NCBI GenBank assembly: GCA_015501055.1
Contig: JADNYV010000009.1
Location: 533,725-597,724, forward strand
Reading direction: 5' to 3'
From: Mucidula mucida
Taxonomy: Eukaryota > Basidiomycota > Agaricomycetes > Agaricales > Physalacriaceae
Length of the DNA stretch: 64,000 nucleotides
Below the pieces are notes generated by a model. That model searched no databases. It was not told where the DNA came from and worked only from the letters and a program-made list of their open reading frames with translations. Position numbers and translations under genes: made by a program. This document shows positions 33,755 through 45,489 of this stretch, in pieces. Positions within the stretch are counted from its first letter, which is position 1. Every line of letters starts with the position of its first letter.

Positions 33755-34245
33755 AGGTAAGTGTTATCGTCCACGTTTTTGTTACGCGGTACTAAGTGCC
33801 TCGTTCAGGACCATGCACATGCCTACCGGATACCTTAAACGAGCCGCCGCTATACCTTCATTGTACATTTCACTCTAGATGTCGGCGCATGCGGCCCATC
33901 TGTCTCAGAAAACAGTATCGTTCTAACAGATTCACTAAACGTTGCGCGTCGAAAACTCATGTGGAGATTTGTGGGAGTGGAGTAGGAAGCATATTCTCTA
34001 GCTTACATTAAACTCAAAGTCCCAAACAATGAAGCTGCTGCAATCAAGATCTCCTCAAATCATGGAAGTCACTACCCTAAAGCCTTCCGGATGAGAATTC
34101 CAGACAACCCTGGTCCTCGGTTGCTCGAGGATCGGGCAGCTCAACGACCGAGACATCATAGCACAAATCCAAGCCAAGTTCGGTCTGGAGCCTCCCCAAT
34201 GGCTCATAGATGCTCGTGAATGGGAATGGACGCGTCGGAGTCTCC
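33755..34245 (+). pseudogene. Family-X copy G, fragment
   Basis: Only pieces remain: a donor and acceptor around 33757-33809, a short DHAHA stretch at the exon-2 start, and the clear later core TTLVLGCSRIGQLNDRD, IIAQIQAKFGLEPPQWLID and REWEWTRR ending at a splice-like GT. The middle is lost or unrecognisable. It faces the end of ALDH-2. Confidence 0.65.
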
Positions 34246-34472
34246 TCTGACCTCTCTTTGTATATCTTTGAATAGGTGATTGTTTCAGCGATTACTATTC
34301 CCCTTCGAGGCGGTAAACCTGGAGAATACACCGTCATCACTTTGTAGATCATCGTCAGTACCGATTTCCGTCGTTTCCATGTAGCTTGAGATCCATTGTA
34401 CCCAGTATACACATTCCGATCCTGTCACGAACTTCCGATTATGCGCTTAACTACCACTCGAAGCAGCATCCT

Positions 34473-36669
34473 CTACTTGAGCAGTAAGCTGCGCTTTCTC
34501 GCAGCTCCCGCAAGAACAAGCGCAACCAAAATCATAATCCACTTCTTGTATGACCAACCGCCGTCAGTAGCTGATGGCGGTCCAGTCGGCCGTTTTCCAG
34601 GCAACCCCCAGAATACTAAGCCAGACTGCTTGATCTTCGTGGCCTATGAAACAATGAGTACGCGTCGCAAGTTATACCTTTCCCTGCTTACAGTATACGG
34701 CGGGTATCGTAGTTTCAACAAAAGATCCACCCTACGTAGAACGCTTGTAAGTTTCGCACGAGCAATGACCTGGCATGCTTACCAGGATGGTGAATCTAAC
34801 GACGCTCGGAAATGTGTAAAAGTATCAAAGCCATACTAAAAACTTTTTCAATCGGAGTGCACGAGATCTTTGAAGATACGTACCTTTCCGTTATGAAATC
34901 CAGCTGTTATGCGCCAGTCAAAACGCATATATCACAATGAGAAAAGGAAGACTGACTTCCGCTGGGACCGATCCCACCAAACGGTATACCATCACATCCG
35001 GCTTGCCACAGAGTATCGTTCATCACGATAGACCCACTAACTGTGCTCTTGAGAACTGAACCATACGTCAGTCTGGGAGAATTATACGCAAGAAGTAACA
35101 GACTTTTTGACTTGAACGCACTATCGGTCGAGAACACGTAGAGAGTCAAAGGATACTGGCCCTTGTTCACGAACGCGATGCCTTCCTCCAAGCTGTCGAT
35201 GGGAATGACGGGTAAGAGGGGACCGAAAATCTCTCTACAAAGGGTGTTTAGCGTTAGGCTCGATCGAAAAGCCTTAGCGCGTACTCGGACATAAGAGGAT
35301 CATCAAAAGAGACATCTTTCACGATCGTAGGCGCGATTGCCTTCGTAGCTTCGTCCATCTGCCCCCCGAAAACGACGGTTCCTCGTGTCTTCTCTAATAA
35401 TCCGGAGACCCGCTTGAAGGCTTGTTCGTTGATCATTTTCCCCATCGCGTTTGGTGCGAATGGTCCCTGGGGATAGAAAGAGTCGTGTCTGAGGTCAAAG
35501 GTTCAGCATCAACCTGAGAGGGAGTAGTAATGAGTTCACGTCTTTTTGAGTGCTTGAAGAAATGTCTCCTGGAAATGTCGCGGAACGAGAACGTAGTCAG
35601 GCGCAATGCACGTCTGGCCCGAGTTGGTGACCTTGCCCCATAATAGGCGGCGGGCCGTAGTCTCCAAATCGCATGAAGGATCAATAAAGACAGGACTCTT
35701 GCCTAAGTGCAGATGTCAGCAACTGAGACGGTCCTCATAACGCGACAAGACGCTTACCTCCCAGCTCAAGCGTAACAGGCGATAGTGTCTTACCCGCTGC
35801 TGTCGCTACGACGCGACCGACGCGTCCACTCCCGGTGAATAGAACTACTATGGTGTCAGTCCATGGAACTAAAGTGAACCGCATTACCTACTATGTCCCC
35901 AAGTAAATTCAAGCAGCTGTGAAAGTCTATCAGCATATCAAACTATATAGACTAAAGAATTGATCTACCTTCGAGGTCTCCGCGATGCCTCCATTGACGA
36001 CGCGAACGACCGACGGGTCAATATACTTGGGAAACATCTCCGCGAAAAGAGCAGACATTGCCGGCGTCGCTTCAGACGGCTTGAAAACGACAGTATTCCC
36101 AGCGGCGACAGCGGAAATCTGGTCAACATGAGCACAAGACCAAGTTCTCTCAAGACGAAACGCTAACGATTGGACCAATACACATGCTGATTGGATAATT
36201 GAAGGGGCCTATAACCAAGCACACGCCTTTGCCCTGCTTGTAGACAACGCGGCGCAACGGCTGGAAAAGCAAGGAAAAGGGCGGCTTGGTAGGCTTCGAC
36301 CATTCCTCGAGATGGGAGTACGTGTCCGAGATTTCGTTGTATACCGGGCCAATTTCCAGCCTAAGTTAGTTCCATGAGACAATGTTCAGTTCGATGTACT
36401 CGGGAGGACTCACGCGTGAGTTTCAAGATCTGGTTTGCCCAAATCCTGGTGCAGAGCATCGACAATCTTCTGCGTATTATCCTTGAGCATATACCCAATC
36501 TGCAGCAGCAGATATTTGCGAAAGGGAATGCTTTGCAGTTTGCCAGACCGAAACGTCGCGTCGAGCTGCGCGTGAATCTGGATGCGAAGATGTTAGAAGA
36601 TTTGGTGCTAATCGACGTGGAACGGACCGCGTCTATCTCAGAAATGGGTGTGTAGGCCAAAGTTGTCAT
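34473..36669 (-). CDS. Fatty aldehyde dehydrogenase, ALDH3/Hfd1 type, membrane-anchored (ALDH-2)
   Basis: A paralog of ALDH-1 with the same exon plan and activity class. The start [14 protein letters not shown] forms the first exon; then [86 protein letters not shown], the glutamate in LELGG, the cysteine in [20 protein letters not shown] and [10 protein letters not shown]. The last exons read RYPPYT, then [19 protein letters not shown] and the hydrophobic anchor [14 protein letters not shown] followed by a KRSLLLK end. No frame break is seen. The tail sequence differs much from ALDH-1, while the catalytic parts are close. It lies at the right border of the family-X array. Expression differences are not visible from sequence. 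Confidence 0.88.
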
Positions 36670-36880
36670 GGTGGTAAGATGGTAACGAGCAAACAGTCGA
36701 GAGACCAAAATGCAACAGAACAAACGGATACAAACGGCAAAGCCGGCTTCTCGTCCATGTGATAAAAAGCGCAGACAAGAAAAAAGCTTCTATCACACAA
36801 GTTACTACTAGTACATCTAGCTATTCTACACTTTAGAAATACAGCGCATAATAAATACTCAATATATACAGAAACGGTTA

Positions 36881-39330
36881 TCACGCAACGTCAGGTTTCG
36901 TTAGAACCAAAACCTTCCGCACCTCCTCCGCAATTGCTTGTGGTGGATCGCGTTTGCCAATTGGGCGTACTGCTGCTCAAGTGAGCCCGCAAATGTCCAA
37001 TGATCCTAAACACGGTTAACTTGTCGTCCTGTATGCGCTTGACCATCAGACTTACTGGGAAAGACAGGATTCGGGCAAGTTCCCGAACGGAGAGGAAGCG
37101 CTCCGGTTGCTCTATTAAATATTCAGAATTTCAAACAGAGAAAGTAGGAGGCTAGATACCTGGATGGCGACATCTGACACTTTTTGACGGGAGAACAAAG
37201 GTTTCTGTTGAGCACTATGAGCAAAGTTGACACCGACTGAGTAAGATCCCTACCAGGAAGAGGCGTATCCCATTCAGCTATAGTTGTGTTCGAGCCCACG
37301 CCGCAACATCAGGAACATAGCAATCGGTACAATGCGACGAAAATGGTTGGCGAGAATCAACAACATGGGGTGCCCAAGGCCTTGACTTGACCGGCGACAC
37401 GTAGGGTTAACCCACGTTAAATCAGAGATAACGTCTTTTAGCGCGAGAGGCGTGTCCTGTTTAGGCAACGGAAAGTCGGGAATGTTACGACCAGGCGCGC
37501 TTGCCATGATCACCAGATACTCCCTATATGCGGCGATTCCAAAGTCCGCTGCATCGAGTATCCGCGACCTGAGGCTATAACCCAATTTCATGGCATCGTA
37601 TTCCATGTTACTCAGTTCTAGGCGCGTTATTTTCTGCTAGAAGGACCGTCAGATTATCGAATCAAGGAGAAGTAAGATGCTCACCGGTGACAGGGTACAT
37701 ATCTGCCACGATGAGTGTTAGTGGATGATTGGTTTGCTGTTCGAAGAACCGGCTTACCGATATGCAGGTGTAAACTCTTGTATGGAACGTACGAAGTGTG
37801 CCTTGACCTTCGACAGTGCGCTTTCCGCTTCGCCGTTGACAAACAACGCCCCGAGCGGATAATCCAACATCGGTGTCTCGGACCAGGATCGTCCAAAAAA
37901 CTTATCTACGGATTCATGGTATACCGCGTTGCACAGTTTATCTATCAAAGATTAATTCCATCGCGTGGGTGATCAAGTGGAAAAGGCTCACCTGGAACAG
38001 GTGTGACATTCTCTCTTCACGTTCAACGCCAAACCGGAGATTGAAACCAGCTTCGCGGAAGCCATGCGAGGCGCCGCCGATGCCGCAGGACAAATCGCCA
38101 AATTCCAGCGATGTCATTGGCACGGTCGGGACAGCAGCGCCAACAACAGGTACAAACTCCAATTCAGCACCAGCGAAGACGACTTGCACTTGCAGAATCG
38201 CGCTCCTTCAACGTCCGACAGGAAGTCGGCAAGCACGTCAACGTTGGACACGGGTATTGGATCAGAATGGACATCCAATATATCCGAAATACGAAACCTC
38301 GCCCTGTCCCACCGGGGTGGCAGACTTGGAGCAGACCATTGGAGGGCGCATTCCTATGGATAAGATCCCAGGGAATATATTGAGAGATGGTGACAACCTC
38401 TGTAACATCCTCATCTTCAGGATCATCCGGGATGCCTATTGTGTGAACGTATACGACGGATGTTATTTCGCGATCATCACTCCCCCGCAGAGTAACCGTA
38501 TAGTAGTGATCCGCCGCAAGTCTCTTCTTGTTGACAAATCGCGCTTTGAGAGGCACGTACGTTTTGTCATCGGTTAACTATGAATGGAGTGAGTATTGGC
38601 CGCCTTTCAGAGGCAGTCGAACGTACCGGAAGTGTTGACTTGGCTACAAGATCATCGTACGTTGGTAGAGCCACTTCCGGGACGTCTTCGACCTTGCACT
38701 TAGGCTCTTCGATGTCAACCGAAATATTGTTGTCAATTTGATTACCGGCCTCATCGTCGTCATCGTCCTGGTCAAAGTTTGCGGCCATCATCGCCAGAGA
38801 GTGCTCATTGTCGACATACTCCAGCTCGTCGTCGTCGTTCCGGAGCACCGGAGGATCCGGTGTCAAACTCACTCTATCCGCGGGCCATGACGCATGATTC
38901 GGACTGACTAGGCCGTCGCACTGACTCGACTTGGCGTAAACATCCACGACGACACCGGTAAGGTCAGTCTCTGAGACATCGGTGCTGAGGCCTTCAATCT
39001 TTTCGTCAAACTTTGGGGTCGACACTTCCTTCCGGACTAGCTCCTCGTCCTTGACACGTACGACAACAATCCACGAGTCGGATGACCTCCCACGAGATGA
39101 GAACTTGATCTGGTTGATGGCGCACAACAGAAACGGAATCCAAACGCGGAGGTGATGGCGGGACAGAAAAGTGATGAGGGACGCTGTAAAGAGATCCCTG
39201 TTTCGCCGAACATATCTGCGCCACATATTTTCGTCCCAAAGGGACAGCATTCTCGTCTTTAAGTTTGAAAGTGGTGTCCCACCAATTTCGAACGAGCGTA
39301 AATGGCTTTTCTAGACAGATGTTGAGCGCG
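36881..39330 (-). pseudogene. Cytosine-5 DNA methyltransferase-like unit, catalytic motif IV not found
   Basis: Motif I is clear: LEFGDLSCGIGGASHGFREA followed by GFNLRFGVERE (SAM binding). Later come a motif VIII-like MEYDAMKLGYSLRSRILDAA and DFGIAAYREYLVIMASAPG, then ERFLSVRELARILSFP (motif IX/X area) and LEQQYAQLANAI before AIAEEVRKVLVLTKPDVA. The upstream part has LKARFVNKKRLAADHYYTV, VVYVHTIG and ISQYIPWDLIHR, which may be a BAH-like region, and an acidic stretch. I cannot find the PCQ catalytic motif between motif I and motif VIII, and the ENV motif reads ENNAP. At least two frame changes (near 36957 and around 38200-38290) are needed. It is probably inactive or poorly sequenced. It lies directly after the GHKL ATPase unit on the same strand, possibly as its C-terminal half. 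Confidence 0.65.
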
Positions 39331-39340
39331 AGTAACAACT

Positions 39341-41678
39341 TCAAAATTCTTGTGACAAACCTAAATTCGAAGCTGGCGGATTGACATCTGTTGAGGCCTC
39401 CATTGCAGTGCTAGTCCCAGTATCCGATGAATTGGCAAGAAGAGACGTCCTTGATTCGACATCGGCGGTTATCGTGACTATGAATTCCAGCACAATGGCC
39501 GCTGTACGCCACGAGAGCTGCATTCCTCCCGGACCCAAACCTCTCGTCGGCTTGAGCGGTTGAAATCGTACGTCCCGGGGTAAGGTCTGAAGGATGTTTT
39601 GACGGGTATACGGAATGCCTATCTTCCACTGCTGAGATGCATTGGTGTTCTCCTGCCCAAGAAGGGAGAGGATATGGAGGGCGGAGCATGGGCATATAAA
39701 GTCGGGTCCGACGTCAGGAAATTTGTGCTCCTCCGAAAGCGCAGAATAGTCTGCATGAGGCATAATTAGTTCCGCGTCGTCCAGAGTTGCGCGATACCGC
39801 AGATAGGATGGACACTCGGGTTGCTTCATGTGGACATACACGTAGGAGAGCCTGCAATCATTGATGAAGATGTTTTGACCGGCAGTATCCACTTCGATTC
39901 CCATGTTCGGCGGCGCAGCTTTGAAGCTGTAGGCGTCTCGGTAACATTCCATACCCTTTTCCCTTCGCAAAAAGGCATCAATGAGATGCAAGGTGAACTG
40001 CACCTGGGGGACCAAGGAGGCATCAAGATTTCGAAATTGTTCCGTTCGAGCCTGTTCCGGAGTCTGAATGATTTCGTGCTTTAAGAGAAGCGCGTAAAAT
40101 TTCTGTGACAGTCCGTAAGGCTTTTCCCGAAGGATCGTTTCTGTGATTCGGAGGTCCTCCTGAGAATCGATGCAATAGAAGAATACATCAGGGCCTTGTT
40201 GCTCCCGTAGGCGCTTCCAGAGCACTTTCAGGTCTCGACACTTCATCAACTTGTCGGAATATTCGACCTCAACGGATGACCAAGGGCCAAGGAGGAGTTT
40301 TAGATATAAATCCTTTGCTTTGACATCTGTAACAAAGAGTCGAGCCCAGATTGGATACACGGACTTAGCAATGTCGAAGTCCGTATGGAAACCATCTCGA
40401 TCACGGGAAAGGGAGACTTTCTTTATCATTATGTTAGCACCATACATTAGGTGGTCGTACTTGAGAACATGTATCCGTTTCACCTGTCACATCCATGTTA
40501 ATCAAAGTTCACGATTGAAAGCAACATACTGACGTAGACCTCGTGCGCCAGGCGCGCGTCTAAAAGGATGGAGCCAAGTTTGGTCGTCATGCATGTAGCA
40601 GGTGGACGTAGAAAAAGAAACCTATCGATATGAACGTCGCTCCGAGGGAAGCCGACAATTCGAATCAGTATACCGAGAACGAAGGGAATGTCGGACTTGG
40701 TCTCTCGGACCTCAAGTGACGCTTCATCGTTGTAGGCAAAATCCCATTGGACAGTTCCTGTTATGTAGTGCACATCTGGGGACTGGGCCTGACCCCCCCA
40801 GCCATCGTTTTCTGGTCTCATAATTGCATTAACGCCCTACCAAAGCTTGCACTGAGAACGCCATGCAAGAACATCATCAAGGGTACTCACCATCTTCATA
40901 CCATCTCCATGTTCACCAGCCAACTCGTCAGTCGTGGCTTTCGTGGTCGCACCAAACGTCATCATAGCCGATGTCAAAGGCTGGTGAACGTTGAACAGTT
41001 CGATAGCAAATTTCCTGTCGGAGGTAGCTTTAAGGCCAATCCAACCAAGTAGACGAGGATTATTCCATATATAACCGTCACCTTGCCGCTCAGACTGACG
41101 TCGATTAGCGGTGCGCTTCCCATGTCTATTTAGAGTACCATTCGCCTTGGAGACAGTAGGCGGCAGGGGAAGAGGAGGCGGCTCAGGAAGAGTATCTTTG
41201 ACGGTGAAGACAAATACAATCGCGCTCCCATTGCTGATTTGGTTGAGGTCGTAGTCTCAATGGGGCCCGTCAGCCTCAGTGTCGGTCCCTAACTTTTCGC
41301 CATCGCGTAGAACAGTGACCTGGATGTCATCTGCGGTAGCGGCCGGTCTGTTGGACTGCATAAACGCGATAAATCCATCCCAGATATTCTGGAAAAGCTC
41401 TCGTAGCCCAGCATCTCTTCCCCATTGCCCGTTGTCACCATAATCGGCTTGAATGTTCAAATCCTTTCTCTTTTTCAAGGCCGGCAGGCCATGCACGTGG
41501 ATAGAGTAGTCCGCCCAGCTCCGGGAAGCTTGGGCTTCCGTTTGCGCTTTTTGACCGCGTCGCCCGTGTCGTTCCTCAGTCGCTTGTGAGCGGGCCCGTC
41601 GTCGTCGTCGTCATCGCCCTCTTCGTCTTCGTAGTCGCGGTCCGCAGACGCTGACCAGCGCAAGAACTGGACAATCAT
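39341..41678 (-). pseudogene. GHKL/HSP90-like ATPase protein, damaged
   Basis: The N-terminal part has an acidic, Lys-rich leader, then QWGRDAGLRELFQNIWDGFI, in which ELFQNIWD fits the Bergerat-fold N-box (E-x3-N-x2-D). Later FGATTKATTDELAGEHGDGMK fits the G-box around GEHGDGMK. The long frame 39341-40483 continues the family pattern (KRIHVLKYDHLMYGANIMIK, ARLFVTDVKAKDLY, LLKHEIIQTPEQ). Damage: a one-base frame change near 41518 and an in-frame TGA after EADGPH at about 41257. Similar proteins with WGxDAxxRELxQN motifs are frequent in mushrooms; their function is unknown. Same-strand text just after it (DENMWRRYVRRNRDLF) leads into the methyltransferase unit with no promoter-sized gap. Confidence 0.6.
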
Positions 41679-42330
41679 AACGGACTAAAAACAGTTCTTA
41701 TAACGAATGAGCCTCACATTTTCATCGTGACGCGTCAGTCTGCCTGGGAGAACATTCGTGAACATATTAATTCAAACGAGCGAGCAATGATTAATGTGTG
41801 TGCGGCCCAGGTCAAAAGCGGGGATAAGCACGTAGTGCCGTCCAGTGGCCGTCGTCTTTAGTTTCATACAAGTACATACAGAGCAAGAGCTTGATCGATG
41901 CGCAGTGCGCACATTCAATTGGACCTGCATTCACTAAGCATACTTGTACCTACATCAGTTGAAGCTTTACAGTGATGCACCTTGGCTCTTAAAAGAAGAG
42001 CTTATAGACTGATCGCTAGGCCGACAATCCCGAGGTGCTAACAATAAATACACGCGCGCCGACACTGCGTCACTGGCAAAGCCAGGTGTCCCGGCATCAC
42101 TACAAGCAGCGTAGCTTTCAACACGGAAAATACGTTATATATAGGAGGGTCTGTCGTACAACATGACTCTCAATATGTATACTGGAAATCATACCAAAAG
42201 AAATCCATTCCAATTCAAGTACTCATCTACGAGAAAATCTGCTTCATTATCCCAGAAACTTTCGGATCCACTTTTGACAAAATCCTAATCAGCTCGCTCT
42301 GCACAACACAGGTCAAGACATCAGAAGACC
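41679..42330. other. Intergenic
   Basis: About 650 bp between the ATPase unit start and the SDR stop, AT-rich in part, with no gene visible. Confidence 0.45.
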
Positions 42331-43532
42331 TCAAACGCAAACTAAACGTACCCAATACCCATCCTGCAGCACCTTTCCCTCCTCACTAAGCACAAAATCG
42401 CTAGGCTCCGCAATGTCCGACAACGAGATAAACGCCCCCCGCATCTTCTCTTCGCGCTCTCGTCCACCCAGAGCGGCGTAGGCCAGGTGCCGGCTGCCCT
42501 CTTCAGGCGTGATCGCAAGTAGCTTGTACAACATGTACATCAAGAAGGCAGAGACTCGGCTTCCCGATGTGAGGTTCCGACTGAGCTCAGAGGTGCAGAA
42601 CGATGGGTTTACGGATACGGCGATCACGGGGCAGGATGCTTGTGAGAGGCGGTCTTGGAGGGCGCGGGTGAAGAGGACATTGAGTACTATAGAACAGGCA
42701 AAATTTAGTTGGTGGAATGGCGATAGTAGCGGTTGAACCTACATTTACAGATGTTATAGCGCGTTCCACCTAAACGACTAGTGTGGCGTGTTAGCCATTT
42801 ATATCAAACAAAGGATTGAGTACATACCTTGGTGTACAATAGGTCTTATCCGACAGCTTCTCCAGCAGGGCCGGGGCTTCAATGAGCTCCTTCCCGATCT
42901 CTGCCCAGTAATGGACCTCGCTAGCTACTGTGACCAAGCGTGGCGTAGTAGAGAACTCCGCCGCGGTCCTTACCATGTGGGGCAGGAGACGCAGGGAAAG
43001 CAATGGTGAGGCTATATTATTGACCTGCAAACTATGGGTCTGTCAATGACTGCAACCATGTAGCGAAGATAGATGATACATACCAAGTTTCCCAACCATC
43101 GACAGTGGCCGAGTACGTAGGGTGAATAACAGCAGCGTTCATAACCAGTATATCGAGCCTTCCCCCATCCTTATCGAATTTGTCTGCAAAGGACGACACG
43201 GACGCAAAATCGGCAAGTTCCACGAGCCATAATTCAGCTTTGAAGCCACTCTCTGATGAGAGTCCTGTAGAAAGCGGAATTTTCAGAAAGCTGAAAGCAG
43301 GCGGTCATAGAAAAGAATTACTGTCAACAGCCGCCTGCCCTCGCTCCTTGCTCCGACAAGCCATGATCAACCTGCCGGGATTCATCAACGCGAAGTGCTT
43401 CGCCGCCTCGTACCCGATACCAGTATTCGCGCCGACGACGATGACGGTCTTCCCAGACAGATCAACCTTGACCACCGGAGGTACTTTCGTATACTGGTCC
43501 TTGGCCCACCCGAGCATAGATTTCTTGGCCAT
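42331..43532 (-). CDS. Short-chain dehydrogenase/reductase (retinol dehydrogenase-like)
   Basis: A classical SDR with NAD(P)+ binding. The start MAKKSMLGWAKDQYTK is preferred because an earlier Met (43721) adds unlike text. VIVVGANTGIGYEAAKHF holds the TGxxxGxG-type glycine motif, then LIMACRSKERGQAAV, VELADFASV, LDILVMNAAVIHP (NAA-type motif), LQVNNIASPLLSL and RLVTVASEVHY with the serine region. A short-intron join gives RYNICKLLNVLFTRALQ, whose Y-x3-K is the catalytic pair, then SVNPSFCTSELSRNL and a C-terminal tail ending WVRLVCV. Exon joins keep one frame; length is about 320 aa, as expected. The substrate is unknown: lipophilic alcohols or steroids are typical for this group. Confidence 0.82.
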
Positions 43533-43650
43533 CGTTGGATCGTGTAGCTTCAGTAGAGCGTGGGTGAAAGTGATGCATAACCAGACCACCCGCTGGGCCT
43601 TTATACCGAGAAAGAGCCATAGAATTCTCTCAGGAAGAGCAGTAACGCGT

Positions 43651-43995
43651 TTAGACGGCGCTGACTTCTTTGTGTAAGTAAGCCACGCGCGATGGTAGAA
43701 CGGTTGTGTACACGTACACATTCTGGTGCCGAAAAAAGTAATCCGATGGTTCCTTGAGCTCGAGCTCGTTGGATTTTGGTCGATATACTACCCTCCTCAC
43801 CTTTGCATCTGTGAGCCGGTCCTCTGTATCTTCAGAACGCAAACTCTGCAGACCAAGAAGAATTATCTCCGTGTCAGCTCGTTCAAGTAACGCTCCTCTG
43901 AAGAACGCGTGTGTCACTCGGCCGTTGATAGAACTTACACTCTTCAGCTTAGCAATATCTCCGTAAGCTGTCGGTGCTCTACCGAGGTATGACAT
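43651..43995 (-). CDS. Small hypothetical protein, possible two-exon gene
   Basis: The frame starts MSYLGRAPTAYGDIAKL, followed by a good intron (GTAAGT to CTGCAG) and a second exon with LRSEDTEDRLTDAK and VVYRPKSNELELKEPSDYFF. I do not recognise it. The size and tone resemble small mitochondrial or structural proteins, but this is a guess. It lies about 120 bp upstream of the SDR start, so it could also be part of an SDR leader; the frames differ. Confidence 0.35.
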   Translation of the reverse strand: MSYLGRAPTAYGDIAKLKSVSSINGRVTHAFFRGALLERADTEIILLGLQSLRSEDTEDRLTDAKVRRVVYRPKSNELELKEPSDYFFRHQNVYVYTTVLPSRVAYLHKEVSAV

Positions 43996-45419
43996 GCCTT
44001 CGTTAGTCCTGTGGCGCCTTCAAAAAGCGTCCAACGGCGATCATTGCTTTCCCCGTCTGACTCTCTGCTTAACTGTGCCTGCCTGCCTGACTCTTGAACT
44101 TGAGGCTCTGGAATCTGCAGTGGATTATGAAATTCTTCCGAAAATGGACTAGTGTGTACCCCGCGTGCGCCTCCGCACACCCACAACCTCATCCGATGGT
44201 CATTTCTGGATCATTTGCTGCTTGGGAACACTTTGTAGGTCAGCTACGCCTCCTAACATTTCGTTCGGACCAAGCAGGGACTACTCGCTTCGGGATTTGT
44301 AAGGATGCTTCGAAGGGAGTCGATCTTTTCCTTTATGATGTACAGCTTCAAACGTAGCCGGTGTGGGGGCGGGGTCCACCGTCCGGGGCGCGCTTCGCTC
44401 GCGTCCGCAAATGAAGACTGTGTACGTTGTCAGAAATGGGGACGCGTCGAGTTCGCTTTCGCAGTGATTTAGATACTGGATTGCTGATCGCTTGGATCTC
44501 CTTTCAAGTCGAAAGCCGGTTAGTGCCTTCTTGTGTCGCTGAGCTTGTAGTAAGTAGCCCAGTTGCCTTGGAAGGACGTTTATTCATTGATCGTCTATCT
44601 AGCGCCATTGGATACGACACGTACATCGAAGTGCGCACTGACAGCGCGCTTTGTCACAATCTTGATGATCTTCTGAATGGGAATCCCGGAGACAGGGATT
44701 GTAGGTGGGGCTCAACACAACACCGAGCTTGGGAGGAATGTCGCTGCGAATAGGATGGGCTATGAATGAAACTTGGGTCGGTGAACCAAGAATACCGACC
44801 GCCCGACTCGACTAGAGAATTTGGGGATCAACAGCTCTAGATGCGCTTGAGTCCTAGCCAATCATAGCAATGTGAAATGGCCCCTCGAACGATTTGCGAG
44901 CGATATAAAATTTCCCCAGAACACGGGACCTTGGGGTAACTCTATTCTGGTTCGAGTATGGACTCGCATACTCAAGCTACCCGACTTTATGGTTGATTTA
45001 GTGTTCGTGTGAGCTATCATGTGTGGCGTTCGACTCGGCTCGAAAGGTGACATGAATCCGGTGACACCCGGTTTCACCCGATGGGCGCCACATAGCCAAT
45101 AGGCCATCACTAGGCCACGGGGTGTTTTGTATAGCGACCAACCAGAGCGTCCTGGAACGTTCCGACAATTATAGTGTATACTGCGGGCGCCCGATCCGCC
45201 TCAAGCGTGCTCATGTGCCGCCCGCGGTTGTATCAGTAGAAGGTCACTTGGCTGGTGGTTGTCTAGCGCATACAAGTACGGTGTGAGCGAGAGCGTTTTG
45301 GATGAACCAGGCCCAGGTGAACTGAGGACTACACGTAACAAGGGGCGCGAACCGTTTTCCCCAAAAGTGAGCTAGGCCCGCTCGAGTGATCGAGTCATTG
45401 AATCCGGAACACTCCTCGG
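43996..45419. other. Intergenic 1.4 kb, malic enzyme upstream region
   Basis: Several short frames lack support. GAGTATG and CATACTC around 44954-44973 form a small hairpin. The long distance suggests a regulated promoter for malic enzyme. Confidence 0.4.
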
Positions 45420-45427
45420 TATATAAG
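45420..45427 (+). promoter_or_regulatory. TATA box of malic enzyme gene
   Basis: TATATAAG lies 62 bp before the ATG at 45490, followed by a C/T-rich stretch and CTACC just before the start, a strong fungal promoter layout. Confidence 0.55.
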
Positions 45428-45489
45428 GTCCCCCAACGACTGCTTGCAACGCGCCTTTGATCCTCCTTTCTTTACTACCACCATCTACC

